The notes: generated by a model from the sequence alone, not told the origin. Counted from the first letter of the stretch, positions 9,794 to 21,979 are shown. The stretch is 64,000 nt of DNA from Bidens hawaiensis (GCA_021521415.1 JAIQDT010001119.1:374501-438500), one strand, 5' to 3'. Program-made: numbers and translations.

Positions 9794-10208
9794 TGTAGGT
9801 TCCCAGCCGGATCTACACGAGATATCGCGTTCTACGTAGGTGCGGAATCCCTACGTAAGACGTTACGAGTATAGAAAACAATACGAGCTAACACACGATA
9901 CGATAACCAAACACACGTTGTATTCCAACCGTAAACACGTGATACTATGATCACTGAATACAAACTCTCTGACTCGAATACACGAATAAACTCTCTATCA
10001 ATTGATGAATAAGCCGTAAACAAATAGCTTATATAGACACGACAACTTCGCCTGGCATGTTCAGGCGAAGTTGTCCCTAACTTCGCTTGTCTAACAAGTT
10101 CGCCCATATAAGCGAACTTGTTAGCAACTTCGCTTACATACAAAACTCAAATCTAACTAACACGATTACAGACACTCGACACTGAACTACTGACATCATG
10201 CACCAACA
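9794..10208 (-). repeat. 5' LTR of element A
   Basis: Read on the minus strand it runs from TGTTGGTGCATG to GGAACCTACA, 415 bp. A TATA box (TATATAAG on the minus strand) lies at 10028-10035. Directly upstream of it in the element's sense are two perfect inverted repeats: 14-bp arms at 10041-10054 and 10062-10075, and 13-bp arms at 10091-10103 and 10112-10124. A stem-loop at 9833-9857 (8-bp stem, loop GATTCCGCA in sense) lies about 39 nt before the LTR end. The outer end abuts element B. Confidence 0.9.
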
Positions 10209-11708
10209 AGTTTCAATTAATATGCATAATTCTTAATGGATAACACATGTTGTTTTCTGATGCTCCTTATCTATTCTCAAAGCTTATTTGGCTTTCTCCA
10301 GATCACACCAATTTGACTTTGACCCCCTGGATTTGGTCAAAATTTTAATGACAGAACATATTTATAAAAATGTTGGATTTTTCTTTTCAAAATATACAAA
10401 CATATATGAGGTTGAACGTTGGACTTACATGCCACACAAGTCGGACATACATGCCTTTCATTCGGAATGTTTAAAGGACTTATATGATTGCCTCCACCCC
10501 TGTAGTTCTAGAATTAACCCTCATATTTGCATTTTTTAAAAAAAAATTGTGAACATTAATCAACTTTTGGTTGATAAAATATTTTAAAAAATTCAAGTAG
10601 TTCACAATTGTTCTTTGTCATTCTTTTAAATCAGACATTTCATTTTGGTGACCAAATACCAACAGGCTTGTGTATGACTGGATAATTACTTTTCTGCCTA
10701 TCATTTGAAAAGATTTATCTAGGAACATGCATAGATAACGTGTAACTCCACATAAGACATAGCAGTTTCTTTATGTTTATATCACCTTAGATTTTACACA
10801 TCATGATAAAGCAACCATGCATGTTAATGACTGTACTAAGTGCCCTTTTGGCCTATTAAATACATATGATTGGCTAAGTAGTCAATGTACTATGATTTCC
10901 CATAATTAAAACAGTTTTAAATTCAGACACCCCAATATCTTCTATTTGACAGGTAAATGGCTATCTTGTTTGGCCACAATTGGTCAACATGACCAAACAT
11001 ATATGTGAGTACATGTCCTTTCAAAATAGAGTTATTGACATAGTTTTAAGTGAACGAATAGAAAACATATAGAAGTATATGCCCTTCCAACATGAGCAAA
11101 TGACATAATTTTCAGCAAAAGTAACTTTTTGAGACTTTTCATTGAAAATTTTATTTTTAAGCTTCTTTAAAGCTTGAACAAAATAGTATTATCATATCTC
11201 TACACCATTAAGAACTTGCTCTGTGATATCAAAAAAGTTTTGTTCAAAAGGTTTTTCTTTGCAGTTTCAATTTAGCATAACATTTTGACATGAAAACACA
11301 TTTTGACACAAATACAAGTATAACATAATCAAATCATGATCATCAATGACATCATTAAAACAAGTTGACTTCACAATATGCATAGTCTAATTTATCCTAA
11401 TAGCATCATCAGATCAGATTACTCACATAATCAAACATTTAATCATGACATCAGATAAGCATATAATCAGTTTTGACAATTAAAAAATACTTATCTTGAC
11501 ATCAAAACAGTTAACTGACAAACAATCATAAACATCAAGAATACCTAATTTCCACATGTAATCATTTAAGCACATATCAGCCAACATAACAAAAGCATCA
11601 ATGATACCATATCATATTCAAGCACATTCACACAACATTCAATTTGTGGGACCTCTATCAATATAATCAATTAGCACAAAGAGGCACACAACAAGCACAC
11701 ATCCTCAA
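10209..11708 (-). other. 3' non-coding region of element B
   Basis: No supported gene. About 950 bp nearest A's LTR is related to 2300-3360 in element A. The conserved core reads TCTATTCTCAAAGC and TATTTGGCTTTC near 10270-10295. The rest (11170-11700) is AT-rich with many short CATCA/ATCA words. Confidence 0.55.
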
Positions 11709-13400
11709 TCAGACCTCATCAGAGTTGATCAAACCCAGGGCTTTCAAAAGAAAGTTAAACCTGGTTCTGTCAAGTGGTTTGGTGAATAGGTCAGCCAAGT
11801 TATCACTTGTATCAACTCTTTTCATCTCTATCAAACCTTTTTCACTACAGTCTCTTATGAAGTGATGTCTGATCTCAATGTGCGTAGTCTTAGAATTCTG
11901 TACTGGATTCTTAACAGTGAAATATGTAGCAGTATTATAAATAAAAATAGGGGTGTTCAGAAAAGTCTAACCATAGTCCAGCATTTGGTTCTGAATCCTG
12001 AGAACTTGAGCATAACAAGCAGTTGCAGCAATGTATTCAGCTTCTGTAGTTGAAATTGACACAGTGGTCTGATTCTTGCATTGCCATGACACTAGCCTGT
12101 CTCCCAAAAAATGACATCCACCTGAGGTTGACTTCCTACTCTTATTGCATCCATCATAATCACTATCTGTGTAGTCAATCAAATCAAAAGACTTGTTCTT
12201 TGGATACCAAATCCCCAAGTCTGGTCTTCCTTTCAAATATCTAAATATTCTCTTGACTGCATTCATGTGAGAAACTTTTGGACTTGATAGGAATCTTGCA
12301 CATACACACACAGCATACATAATGTCAGGTCCTGTAGCAGTTAGGAACATCAGGGATCCAATTTTGGCTCTATATACATGTTCATCCACAGACTCCCCCT
12401 TTTCATCAGCTACCATCTTTTCTTTTGTGTCCATTGGAGTCGAAGCAGTTTTGAATTCATGACATTTGAACTTATTCAAGATGTCCTACACATATTTAAT
12501 TTGGTAAATGAAAATCCCATCAGTTTTTTGTTGAACTTGCAGTCTCAGAAAGAAGTTCATCTCTCCCATAGAGCTCGTACTGTATTTGGATTTCATTACC
12601 ACTTCAAAATCCATACACATTTGTTCATTGGTTGACCCAAATAAGATATCATCCACATAGACTTGTAACAACAACAAATCTGATCCCTTCCTTTTGTAGA
12701 AGAGTGTCTTGTCAATGGCTCCCCTTTGGAAACCATTTACAAGAAGATGGTTTGGCAACTCATCATACCATGCTATAGGAGCCTGATGTAATCCATATAG
12801 GGCTTTGTTTAACTTATACACCCTTTTAGGATACATTGGATCCTCAAAACCTGGTGGTTGAGCAACATACACCTCTTCATCAATCTTTCCATTTAGGAAT
12901 GCAGACTTGACATCAAGCTTGAATACCCTAATGTTCTTTGAGGCAGCATATGCAAGAAAAATCCTAATAGCTTCAAGTCTTGCAACTGGTGCAAAGACTT
13001 CCTCAAAGTCAATTCCTTCCTCCTGAAGGCATCACAATGCCACAAGCCTAGATTTTTTCTTAATCACTATGTCCCTTTCATCCCTTTTGTTTCTAAAAAC
13101 CCATTTAGTTCCAATTGCATACCTGTTTCTTGGCCTATCCACAAGATCCCAAACATGTAGATCTCTGAACTGTGCCAATTCCTCTGGCATGGCTTCTACC
13201 CAGCTGTTGTCCTTTAGTGCTTGAACAATGTTCTTTGGTTCACTCTGAGATAAAAAGCAAGAGTACAAATAGATGTTTGCAAATTCAGAATGGCTTCTTG
13301 TAACTCTTTCATATATATCTCCAATGATGTTTTCAGAAGGACGATTCTTCTCAACATAAGGGGTTTGAACTATCATATCAGCAGACACATTAGTGTCAAT
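11709..13400 (-). pseudogene. pol: Reverse transcriptase-RNase H of element B
   Basis: RT pieces: SWVEAMPEELAQF and AIGTKWVFRNKRDERD (13032-13388), then [27 protein letters not shown] and the catalytic YVDDILFGS (12486-12872). RNase H pieces: LIDYTDSDYDGCNKSRKS and STTEAEYIAATACY (11967-12479). After a TAG, the same frame continues with THIEIRHHFIRDC and NLADLFTKPLDRTRF to a TGA at 11709-11711. Several stops and shifts separate the pieces, so the enzyme is not made. It is clearly homologous to A's RT-RH (3363-4811). Confidence 0.88.
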
Positions 13401-14843
13401 ATTTGATTCATTGAGATCTGGTTCCTCAATGATCAGTTCAGTTTCAGCATCATGAAACTTTGGTGCTTCTTCATTATCCTATCTTGAAGTGGATGCACCA
13501 TTGTTTTCCATATTCAATCTATCAAACAGATTTTGAAACCTTGATGTTGATACAGCTTCCTCTTCACTTGCTTGGTTGGTTAGGTTTCCCTCATTCAGAA
13601 CTTGATCATTTTGCAATTCTTGATTGTCTTGATTGATGTCTGCATGATCTTGTTCTGGACTGTGATTGTTTTCTTGATCATTGTGTTGAACTTGTTCAAC
13701 AATTTTACTTGAGGGATCCTTTATAAATGTATATTCTCTTTCTTTACTTGCAACCTTCTTCCATAACTTTTCCAAGTCCAATGTTTTCTTATTTTTCTCT
13801 TCAATCACACTGGTCTTGTAGAATTAATCATCAAAGTCTTCAGGATAAATCTTGAATGACTTAATCAATTTTTCAGGATCAAATAGCCATGCTTCACCAT
13901 CAGCTGGGTTGAATTGATTGTCATTAAAGATAATGTCAGATGATTCAATCATACTAATATGATCTTTCACATAAACCATGTAGCTTTTGAGTGTGTAGAG
14001 TAACCAAAAAAGAAGCAATCCAAAGATTTAGCTTGAAACTTGTTTAAATAGTCCTTGGTGTTTAAGAGTGAACATTTGCATCCAAAAGACTTGAGAAACT
14101 TGATGTAGGGTTTCCTATTAAAGAAAATTTCATATGGAGTCTTGTTGTGTCTTTTGTTGAGAAGTACCCTGTTCTGAAAATAGCATGCTGTGTTAATGGC
14201 TTCTGCCCAAAATGTAACTCGTAAGTTAGCATCTGCTAACATGGTTCTTGCAGCTTCAATGAGTGTCTTGTTTCTTCTCTCTGCCACACCATTTTGTTCA
14301 GGAGTTCTAGGAGCTGAGGATTGCTGTAGTATACCTTTTTTGCATAGAATTCTTCAATCACTCCATTTTGAACTCAGTAACATTGTCACTTCTCATCACA
14401 TTAACCCTCTTATCTAGTTGATTCTCAATCCTTGTCACACAGCCCTTAATCAACTCTGCAGTCTCATCTTTTGTACTCAGAAAATAAACCCAAGTATTTT
14501 TTTAATAATCAATAATGATCACTAGATAATATCTTTTCTTTCCTATGCTTGGGACACTCAAAGGACCAAAGAGATCCATGTGAAGTAATTCAAGCACTTG
14601 ATCAATTGAATTAATGAGTTTTGTCTTATGAGATGACTTGCGATGCTTGCCTTTTTGACATGATATACAATTATCATCCAATTTGAACTCCCTTGTAGGT
14701 AAACCAATGACATGCTCACCTTTCACAAGTTTGTTCATGTTTTTCATATTCACATGACACAATTTTCTATGCCACAATTTTGGTTCATTTTCAGTGGCCT
14801 TGGAAACAAAAAATGTACCACCTTTTGAAACAGCTTCTTTCAT
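13401..14843 (-). pseudogene. pol: Integrase and linker of element B
   Basis: The N-terminal zinc-binding part shows PKLWHRKLCHVNMKNMNKL and CISCQKGKHRKSSHKTK, then the core start LLHMDLFGPLSVPS and VIIIDY (14502-14843). The C-terminal core shows AERRNKTLIEAARTMLAD and WAEAINTACYFQNRV (13967-14287). An acidic linker follows at 13479-13808. The second catalytic Asp region is disrupted between 14290 and 14500. It is a dead copy. Confidence 0.82.
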
Positions 14844-14852
14844 GTTGAGCTC

Positions 14853-15218
14853 TTATAAGTTGCCATTTCTTGGGGCCATCATCATAATCATGTCAGGTGG
14901 GATCACAAACTTAGGTTTTAAAATGAAACAATGTGAGTCATCAAACCCAACTTTATAACCATTATCACTCATCTGTGATATGCTCAACAGGTTATATTGT
15001 AGTCCCTCAACATAGAACACATTGTCAAATGAAACTTTTCTATTTGTTAAAATTCCCTTTTCAACTATCTTTCCCCCATTCTCATTACTGCCAAACGCCC
15101 CAGGACCTTCAAACTTCTCTTCATAATTAACAAGTGACCTCTTGTCACATGTCATGTGCCTAGAACATCCACAGTCCATATACCACACTTCATTCAGTGG
15201 AGTGGAATGTTCCTGCAC
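14853..15218 (-). pseudogene. pol: Aspartic protease of element B
   Basis: It begins VQEHSTPLNEVWYM directly after the conserved junction and has a copia protease signature in changed form, MDCGCSRHMTCDKRS, where the usual catalytic DSG reads DCG. It continues through VFYVEGLQYNLLSISQMSD to IMMMAPRNGNL. The Ser to Cys change beside the catalytic Asp may weaken or abolish activity. Confidence 0.8.
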
Positions 15219-15234
15219 AAATCAAAGAAGTTGA

Positions 15235-18200
15235 TTAGTTAAGTGATGAAGTGCAAGCTATTTCAACATGCAAAACATCAGTTTCATTTTTAGTAGCAGC
15301 ATTGGGTGTGAGTGTTATGGGTTCAGGATCTTCATGTGTTCACTCAAGATTTTCTGAATTGTCAGTTTCATAACCACACTTTCTTGGAGTTTTCACAAAT
15401 GAAGTTGTGTTCTTGCAATCTCTCAGTGCACTTTCACATTCTTGAAGAACATAGTCTTTCTTTTTTGAGTAATTTCTTACATCAGCAATCTCTTCCATCT
15501 TAGTTTCAACCTTAGGTTTCCAAAGAAATCCTTGAGGTTCATGACCATGTTTCAAAAGAAACTTTTCATCACCAGTCAGGTCTGTTGGTTTCTTTCTACG
15601 AAAGACACCCTTGTTTCTTGTCTTCTCACTGCTTGGTGATCCATGAGAATCATCAAACTTCACTGATTTTGTGTCTTGTTTGGGGATAATTCTCAATGGT
15701 TGAACATTCTTCTTGACAGCTTTATCAGACTTCTTAGGAGACATGCTTCTTCTTACTGATTTAGTCACATGTTTCTTTGTTTTGAAATTAGCTTTCTCCT
15801 CCTTCTTAGTCTCTACTTCAGCTTTCAGCACATCTTTTCTCATGGTCTCTCTTCCACACACCTTTCCTTTTCCCTGGTATGCATCATACTTTTGCTTGTA
15901 TAAAACAAAGTCTTGTCCATACTTTGTCTCATCTGGGACATGAAAAGGTTTGAAGTTGAATCTATCATTGCAAGAGTCAGTGTGGTGACCATATTCATCA
16001 CATTTCTTGCACCAAACTTTTCCCTTGTATTTTTTATGATCACTTCCTTTCTTAAACCTTTCACTTGGTCTAGGTGCTTTGACTCCAAGTGTCTTTTGAT
16101 TCTTCAGACAATAAAAATCATTTGAGAAAGGAACAAATTCCTCAATCTTGATGTCTTGTCTTTCAACCTTACTTTTGACAAAGATAATTTCTTCATAACA
16201 AAAGGTTCTTCATCTATGCTTCCTTATGTCTTGACTGCCTCTTCTCATATTCATCCAAAGTTTCCACTTACCCAATATAAAACACCTCATGATTAGAGAA
16301 AACTGGATAAACAGGGATAAAGTTTTCAACATCAACTGTTTCAGTCACCTTTTTCTTGTTGTTGTTCTTTATCCTTTCCAATACAGCCTTGCTTGGTGAC
16401 CTTACTGCATTGTATCTTACCTTTTTCTTCTCACATATGTCAAAAGACACATGCTCTCTCTTCATTCTTTCATTTTGATTCTTCATTCTTGGTGTGACAG
16501 GTGGATACAATGGAAGTTTGTCAATTGATTCTGGTTTCTTCAATTTTCTTCCCCTTTCAGCAACTTTGATTTCTTCATCAGTGATCTGATCACTCAAATC
16601 ACTTAAGTCATCTGCATTCAGATCATTATATCAAAATCATCTTCAGAGACTTGTACTCCAATTGACTTGTCTTCTTTCAATTCTTCCTTTACCAAAAATT
16701 CTCCTTCTTCATTCACCTCAATATTCTTGTAAAGATCAACAAAGTCTTCTTTGTCTTGAAAGAGATATTTGAATTGTTGTAGATATGCATCTTTCTTCTC
16801 TTTGTCCACTTTTGGCATAAAGTTGTTGTTGAATGGTGGTGGAACTGCTTTGTATTTGTCTTCCTCTTTCACTTGGTTCAGAATACCACAAATGTTTCCT
16901 GTGGAAATTAAGTTCTTGAGAAATTTATTTTCAACATGCATATTTGTGTTCCGCATCTTCTCTTCTACAATCATCTTCTTCAACCCCTGTATCTCAGTGG
17001 TGTATCTCTTTTAAGCTCTATAGCTGCTTATACAATCATCTTCTAAACTTTTAATTTTCTCTTCATTAATCAACTCACTTGCCTCATACCCATTGATGAT
17101 ACTTTGTTTCCTAAAACGCTCACCCTCCAGCTTGCCTACCTTTACAGTTAATTCATTGATAATTTCATTTAAATCAACTGTAGGAGTAGAGTGTATATGA
17201 GATGATGTTCCAACTTCTTTCTCAATCAATGCCATAAGTGCAACATTTGCCCTCATGATGTCATCTGAAATGTCCTCTTCATGATTGCACCAGTCAAAAT
17301 CACCCTCATGTTTTGCAGCCAAGGCTACATTCCCTTTATTTCTTGGTTGATTTTAATTAGTTATGTTTGAGCTGGTTGGAACAGTTTGAAGGTTTTGGTT
17401 GTTGTTTCTTTGAAAACTTTGATTCTGAGGCGCAGCTTGTTGATTGTTCATTTGAGGTTGTTGAAAGTTGTTGAATTTTGGATTGTAGTTGTTGAAGTTG
17501 TGGGGATTGTTGTTGAAATTGTTGTTTCTCTACAGGTTTTGTTGGTACCGTTGCTGCTGATTTCTTGACTGGTTTTGGAATTGGTTCATTTAAAAGTTTC
17601 TTGGCATGTTGCATTCTCTGGCAAAATGACCAGGCTGTTGGCAAGAATAGCAGATGGCTTTTGACTTGTCAAAACCAATTCTTTCATTTGGCCCTGATAG
17701 AATTGATCTACCAGTCCTGTTGTATAACCTCTTGCTTCTAAGAGCCAACATGGCAGTTTGCTATTTCAAATCGTTGTCCTCTAAATCATCTGCATCTATT
17801 TGCTCCAAATCATCTTGAAAATGTTGGTATGAACCATATTCTTCGCTACAAAAGCATTAGAAGATTCAGTGAACATTGAGAACAATGCTTGGTAATCAGA
17901 TCCATGACTTCCATTTCCACCAACAAAAGGTGCATGTCCATTTGCCATTGAGGCTGAATCACTGTCTTCTAAGAGTTGGACATTGAACCTTGATTGGTTT
18001 TGTGGGTTGCTTGAACTACCACCGACAAAAGCTTTAGGTGTATCAACACCATGTTCAATTGGTTCCTCTATGATGGGAATATATTGTTGGTTTTAGGTTG
18101 ACAAGTTTCCCATAGGTGCAATGAGAGCATTGGTCACCTGGAAGCAAGGCTTCTCTTCTTTGATCATTTTGTTCCCAATCATTATAATCTCAGCAGCATG

Positions 18201-18550
18201 AAGGAAACAGACTACATCATCCACTTTCAATTCGTTAAAGTTGGGCTTTTGAAGAATGAACTTGTAGGCAGTGTACCATTCCTTTGGCATTAAATTGAGC
18301 AACTTGGTGTTCAAATCAAAATCGATCATCACATAGTAAGTTGTTCTCGACTCATTAACAATTTCTAGAAATCTTTCTAGAATTGACATCAATCTCTCTC
18401 CATATTTGTACTTAAATCTCTCTAGTTTTTGTTTGAGTCTTTGTTTCTTTATATTCTTCAGTTCAGTGTTTCCCTCAAATATTTCTAGGATTGCATCATA
18501 CATTGCCTTAGCATTTGTGTGATGAGCAACCTTGGACCACTGTTTTATTG
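15235..18550 (-). pseudogene. gag: Gag of element B, truncated and broken
   Basis: The capsid part (18093 to about 18545) lacks its N-terminus but shows KAMYDAILEIFEGN and LLNLMPKEWYTAYKF. A first CCHC knuckle CYSCQQPGHFAREC lies near 17615-17660, followed by a Gln/Asn/Ser-rich stretch (17357-17600). Charged, coiled-coil-like segments follow (17011-17322, 16618-16983, 16268-16597). A second knuckle CKKCDEYGHHTDSC lies near 15960-16010. A basic, Lys-rich tail (15340-15861) leads to a TAA at 15235-15237. The original frame was over 1,000 codons, very long for a copia Gag. Many shifts and stops make it non-functional. Confidence 0.78.
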
Positions 18551-18551
18551 A

Positions 18552-19883
18552 TGAATACCTTACCCGATCTTCCAATCACTTGGCTTCATGATCTTGGTTA
18601 GCCAAGAGCTTACTCGGAGGTAAACCTTACTCGGCTAAGAAGAACAATCTTGCTAGACATAGTGAACCCTACTCGGGTGTACACTAAAGAAGAATTCTAG
18701 AAGATAACCTTGCCCGATGGATAAAATACCTTGCTAGGGTAGGAAAACCTTGCCCGGGAATCCAAGTGTGCTCAGATTCCATACTTAGCAATTTCTGAGG
18801 AGGTTTAGAAGATTCCTATCTTCCTTATACTTCTCTTAGGTCAAATCTTGACTCAACATTAAATCATTTTTCTCAAAGTCAAGGGACTGTTCTATCATCT
18901 TATTAAACTTCTAGTTAGTTACCCAGTGCTTAACGAATTGGGTTTATAAAGAATGAACCTATTCGATACTTTGTAATATTTTAACAAACTGGTCCTTGTA
19001 ACGAATTGGACCTTATAACGAACTGGTCCTTTTAACGAATTGGACCTCATTCGTTTGGTCTGGTTAACGAATTGAACATCATAGTGAATGAACCCTTATA
19101 AGAAACCAGTCCTCATAACGAATTGGACTTAACGAACTGGGGCTAGTTCGTCATTCTTTCATTAACGAATTGCCATACGAATTGCTTAACGAATTAGTTA
19201 GTGAATGAAGCTAATTCGTTATCCTTCCATAGCGAATTGGTATAACGAACCGGAGGTTAATTCGTTATGTTTCTGTAATGAATTAGGGTTAGGTTAGGTC
19301 AGAGAATGTCAGAAACGTTCCCTGACAACCTTAAATACTCGTGCCGCCTTTCCGGCGCCGTCGTGCCGGAAAACCGGGTGGTGGCCGGAAAAACGTATTT
19401 TACCCCATTTTACACCGTTTTCACCATTTTTGTTCCGTTCGATCCAAATCTGAGCTTGGGAGACCCCTAAGATCATTTTTGATTGGTTTATACCTGATTC
19501 CATCCGGGCCTCGTGACTTTAACGGCTTAGGGTGTCGGCTCGTCGTTTCGCTTCTAGATACAGTGGGTTTGGATCTGTACAATATCATACTATCATTACC
19601 TCGGGTTGATGTTCGGGTTTTTGGTGATTGCAGCTAGAGAAAGAAAGTAGGATGAGAGAGAGCTAAGTGTGTGTTTTTGATGGTGTATTGAATGGATGAG
19701 AATGAATTGATAATTCGTTAATTATGGTATTTATATCATGGGTCATGGGCTCAAGCCTATGGTCTTTTCCTCCTTCTTTATTAACCCAAGTCCATTACCT
19801 ATTTTACTTAACCCAACACTAGCTCGGCTCATAATAACTCATATTCTATTTTATTAACCAAAACGAGAAAACGGGATGTTACA
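18552..19883 (-). repeat. LTR F, related to the LTRs of gypsy element E (solo or truncated)
   Basis: On the minus strand it starts TGTAACATCCCGTTTTCTCG at 19883, and similarity to E's LTR (28043 onward) continues to about 18860. From 18860 to 18552 the sequence differs and carries about eight copies of a CGGGYAAGGTT-like word. The inner part (18930-19290) is packed with TTCGTTA/TAACGAA words, as in E. No internal domain of E is attached on either side. Its left end is uncertain; TG at 18552 is a guess. No target duplication is seen (TTTAT versus TGTTT). Confidence 0.7.
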
Positions 19884-20280
19884 TGTTTACAATGTTACTT
19901 GCTATGGTTAGATTGTAAATACTTACATATAACAGTTTTGCTCTTTTATATATATTATTATTGTAGTGTCAAAAATTGGTGTTTTTCTCACTCAACCTTG
20001 TGTTGGCAAAAAATATATTTTTTACGCATTTACAGTTTATTAGCTTGGTTGTTTAGCAAGATTAAGATCACGTAGAGTTGCCTTTTAGGATACAAACTTA
20101 TTCAATAATTAATTGATCATGTTGTAAATTCTTTATACTTGATGTACTTAACTGTAAATTGTTTAATTTAAATAAGTTAAATAGATATTGTCATATATCA
20201 ATTTGGATGAGTGTACCTTGTGAGGTGTGAGTAATCAGTTTGTGCCTCGGCATTTCCGCCTTAGGTTGGGGTGTAAAACA
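19884..20280 (+). repeat. LTR fragment X1 (3' part of an LTR) with possible primer site
   Basis: It is similar to 23105-23277 plus 25101-25332 read together. Shared blocks include TTTACAATGTTACTTGCTATGG, AGATCACGTAGAG.TGCCTTTTAGG and a closing GGTTGGGGTGT. The next bases (20281) read TTGTTATCATTTC, a possible decayed TGGTATCAGAGC. If so, this is the 3' end of a 5' LTR cut by LTR F. Confidence 0.55.
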
Positions 20281-21913
20281 TTGTTATCATTTCCTAAGGT
20301 TTTAAATAGGTCGTTAGTGGTGCCCTAGAAACATGCTTAGGACCCCATACACGCTTATTTGTTACCTTATGTGTTATATTTATTTGTTTACAGCTTACGT
20401 AATTACTTGCTAGATTAAGTGTTTATTTAATTGCTTAGTTAAGTGTTTATTTTTATTGTCATGCACACACAACTACGAAGCTATGCTTCATCTTCAAAAT
20501 ATTTTTATAACTCCGAGACTATGTCTCACCCTCAAAATATTTTTATGACTACTCTAAAAAATATTTTTACTTCAAGTTAGTTGATTGCTTTTATTGGGAA
20601 ATTCCTTAAGAATTCCCTGGCATTATTTTTGTTCTTTTTCACTTAAAGCTAGGGAGTGTGACAAGATTCTCCGCCATATTGAATTTGTCATATGACCGAC
20701 ACTTTAAGCATTTAACATAATTGGCTAAACGGTTACATTCTTTATTGTGTTTTATTGCTTTTAAAATATCTAGTCGGGTGGAAAACCATGGGACACCAAG
20801 GACACGTCAACAGTTCATTTGCACAATTCATTTATTTACGATATTTTATTGGAGCATTATCATTCGTGGTGATACATGAGGTGCTTCAGCTACTCATGTT
20901 TACATTCATTTATTCGTTATTTAGTTTGGTCGGTTAAAACGTCATGTAACGCTCATGGGGCGACAAACTCAATCATATTGTTGATATGTTATTTATCTAG
21001 GCCATTAAAACTCCATGGACAAGCTCATAGGAAACCCAACACATCGAATAACATTCGTTATTTGTTTACTCATTTACATTTGAAACAACAGTTTATGATT
21101 TGGTTTATTTACTCAATTATATGTGAATCAAGATTTACCGGTTCGATCTATTCGTATACTCAAAAACATTTTTCATCCTCATAATTGGACACAAATCACT
21201 CATTCATCAAGACTCAGCTATTATCGAGGTAATTTGAACAATTTTCACCTCATTATTGAATTGGTTTTCTCATAATAATATTATCACGCTCACAAGTTAT
21301 CAATTAACATTTATATTTTGGGTTATTCATAGACATCTTATCAGGTTATCATATTAGCAAACTATTGAATAATTTAAAGATTGTTATAGTACATTCTATA
21401 AATCAAATGATTTTTCTTATACTCATACTAGCACATCCACAAACCATAAAACATATTTCAGATAATCTATCATATACACTAACTATTAAACATGCTTTCA
21501 ATGTTCAACCTCAACTTTGTAATTGTTAATCATCTCAATCGTTCATGCTTTGATAAAACTCATCATATTGATCAATTCATTTTAATTCTATCATATCCTT
21601 AAGTTATAAATAAACATCAGCATAACATATTTAAGTTTCATTTTACATAATAACTCATATGAAATCTTCACAACTATTCAATCTTCTCACAAAATCTCAT
21701 CTTTATTAATCATAGAACGTTTACTCAACACCAAACAACATCAATCATGTATTTTCTATAGACGCCTTATGGCCACATATATAGTCAAGAGGATAGCTCC
21801 TGCAACCTCAAAAATATAAATTCAATTTAAAAAAAAATAAATACAATCAATTCAGTCTCGTTCACTAACTTCTTTGCTAATAAATTCAATTCATTTACCC
21901 TTACTTATTCTCA

Positions 21914-21933
21914 TAACAACAACAACAACAACA

Positions 21934-21964
<31 letters not shown>

Positions 21965-21979
21965 CAACAACAACAACAA
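21914..21979 (+). repeat. Microsatellite (CAA)n(CAG)n(CAA)n
   Basis: Tandem trinucleotides with a central block of CAG flanked by CAA on both sides. They are in a frame that would read Thr-Ala-Thr, but no gene surrounds them. Confidence 0.95.

Larger units (their letters stand above)
2238..10208 (-). mobile_element. Ty1/copia element A (SIRE-like), 5' LTR to pol, 3' LTR absent
   Basis: On the minus strand the order is LTR (10208-9794), Met-type primer binding site (9791-9780), leader with palindromic repeats, gag (9281-6688), pol as PR-IN-RT-RH (6672-3363) and about 1.1 kb of non-coding 3' region. The PR-IN-RT-RH order defines Ty1/copia. The long gag with coiled coil and two zinc knuckles, plus the polypurine style of its relatives, point to the SIRE lineage. 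No minus-oriented LTR follows the 3' region. Instead the plus-oriented 3' LTR of element 1 abuts at 2237, so A was probably interrupted there and its remainder lies left of the window. A in turn abuts element B at 10208/10209. Confidence 0.85.
10209..18551 (-). mobile_element. Ty1/copia element B (SIRE-like), decayed, LTRs missing
   Basis: Minus-strand remnants run gag (about 18545-15235), PR (15218-14853), IN (14843 to about 13820), RT-RH (about 13400-11709) and a 1.5 kb non-coding 3' region ending at the outer edge of A's LTR. The order and motifs match element A, but the two diverge clearly at the protein level (for example YGGCNQSRKS and YDGCNKSRKS), and B has many more stops and shifts. 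The start of gag is cut off by the LTR at 18552-19883. The rest of the 3' region and its LTR must lie beyond A, if they survive. B is therefore the older host of A. Confidence 0.8.

Noticed and set aside
19341..19637. Plus-strand frame within LTR F
   Set aside because: Lies in LTR DNA homologous to element E's LTR, and 28220-28468 is its mirror; no protein motif.
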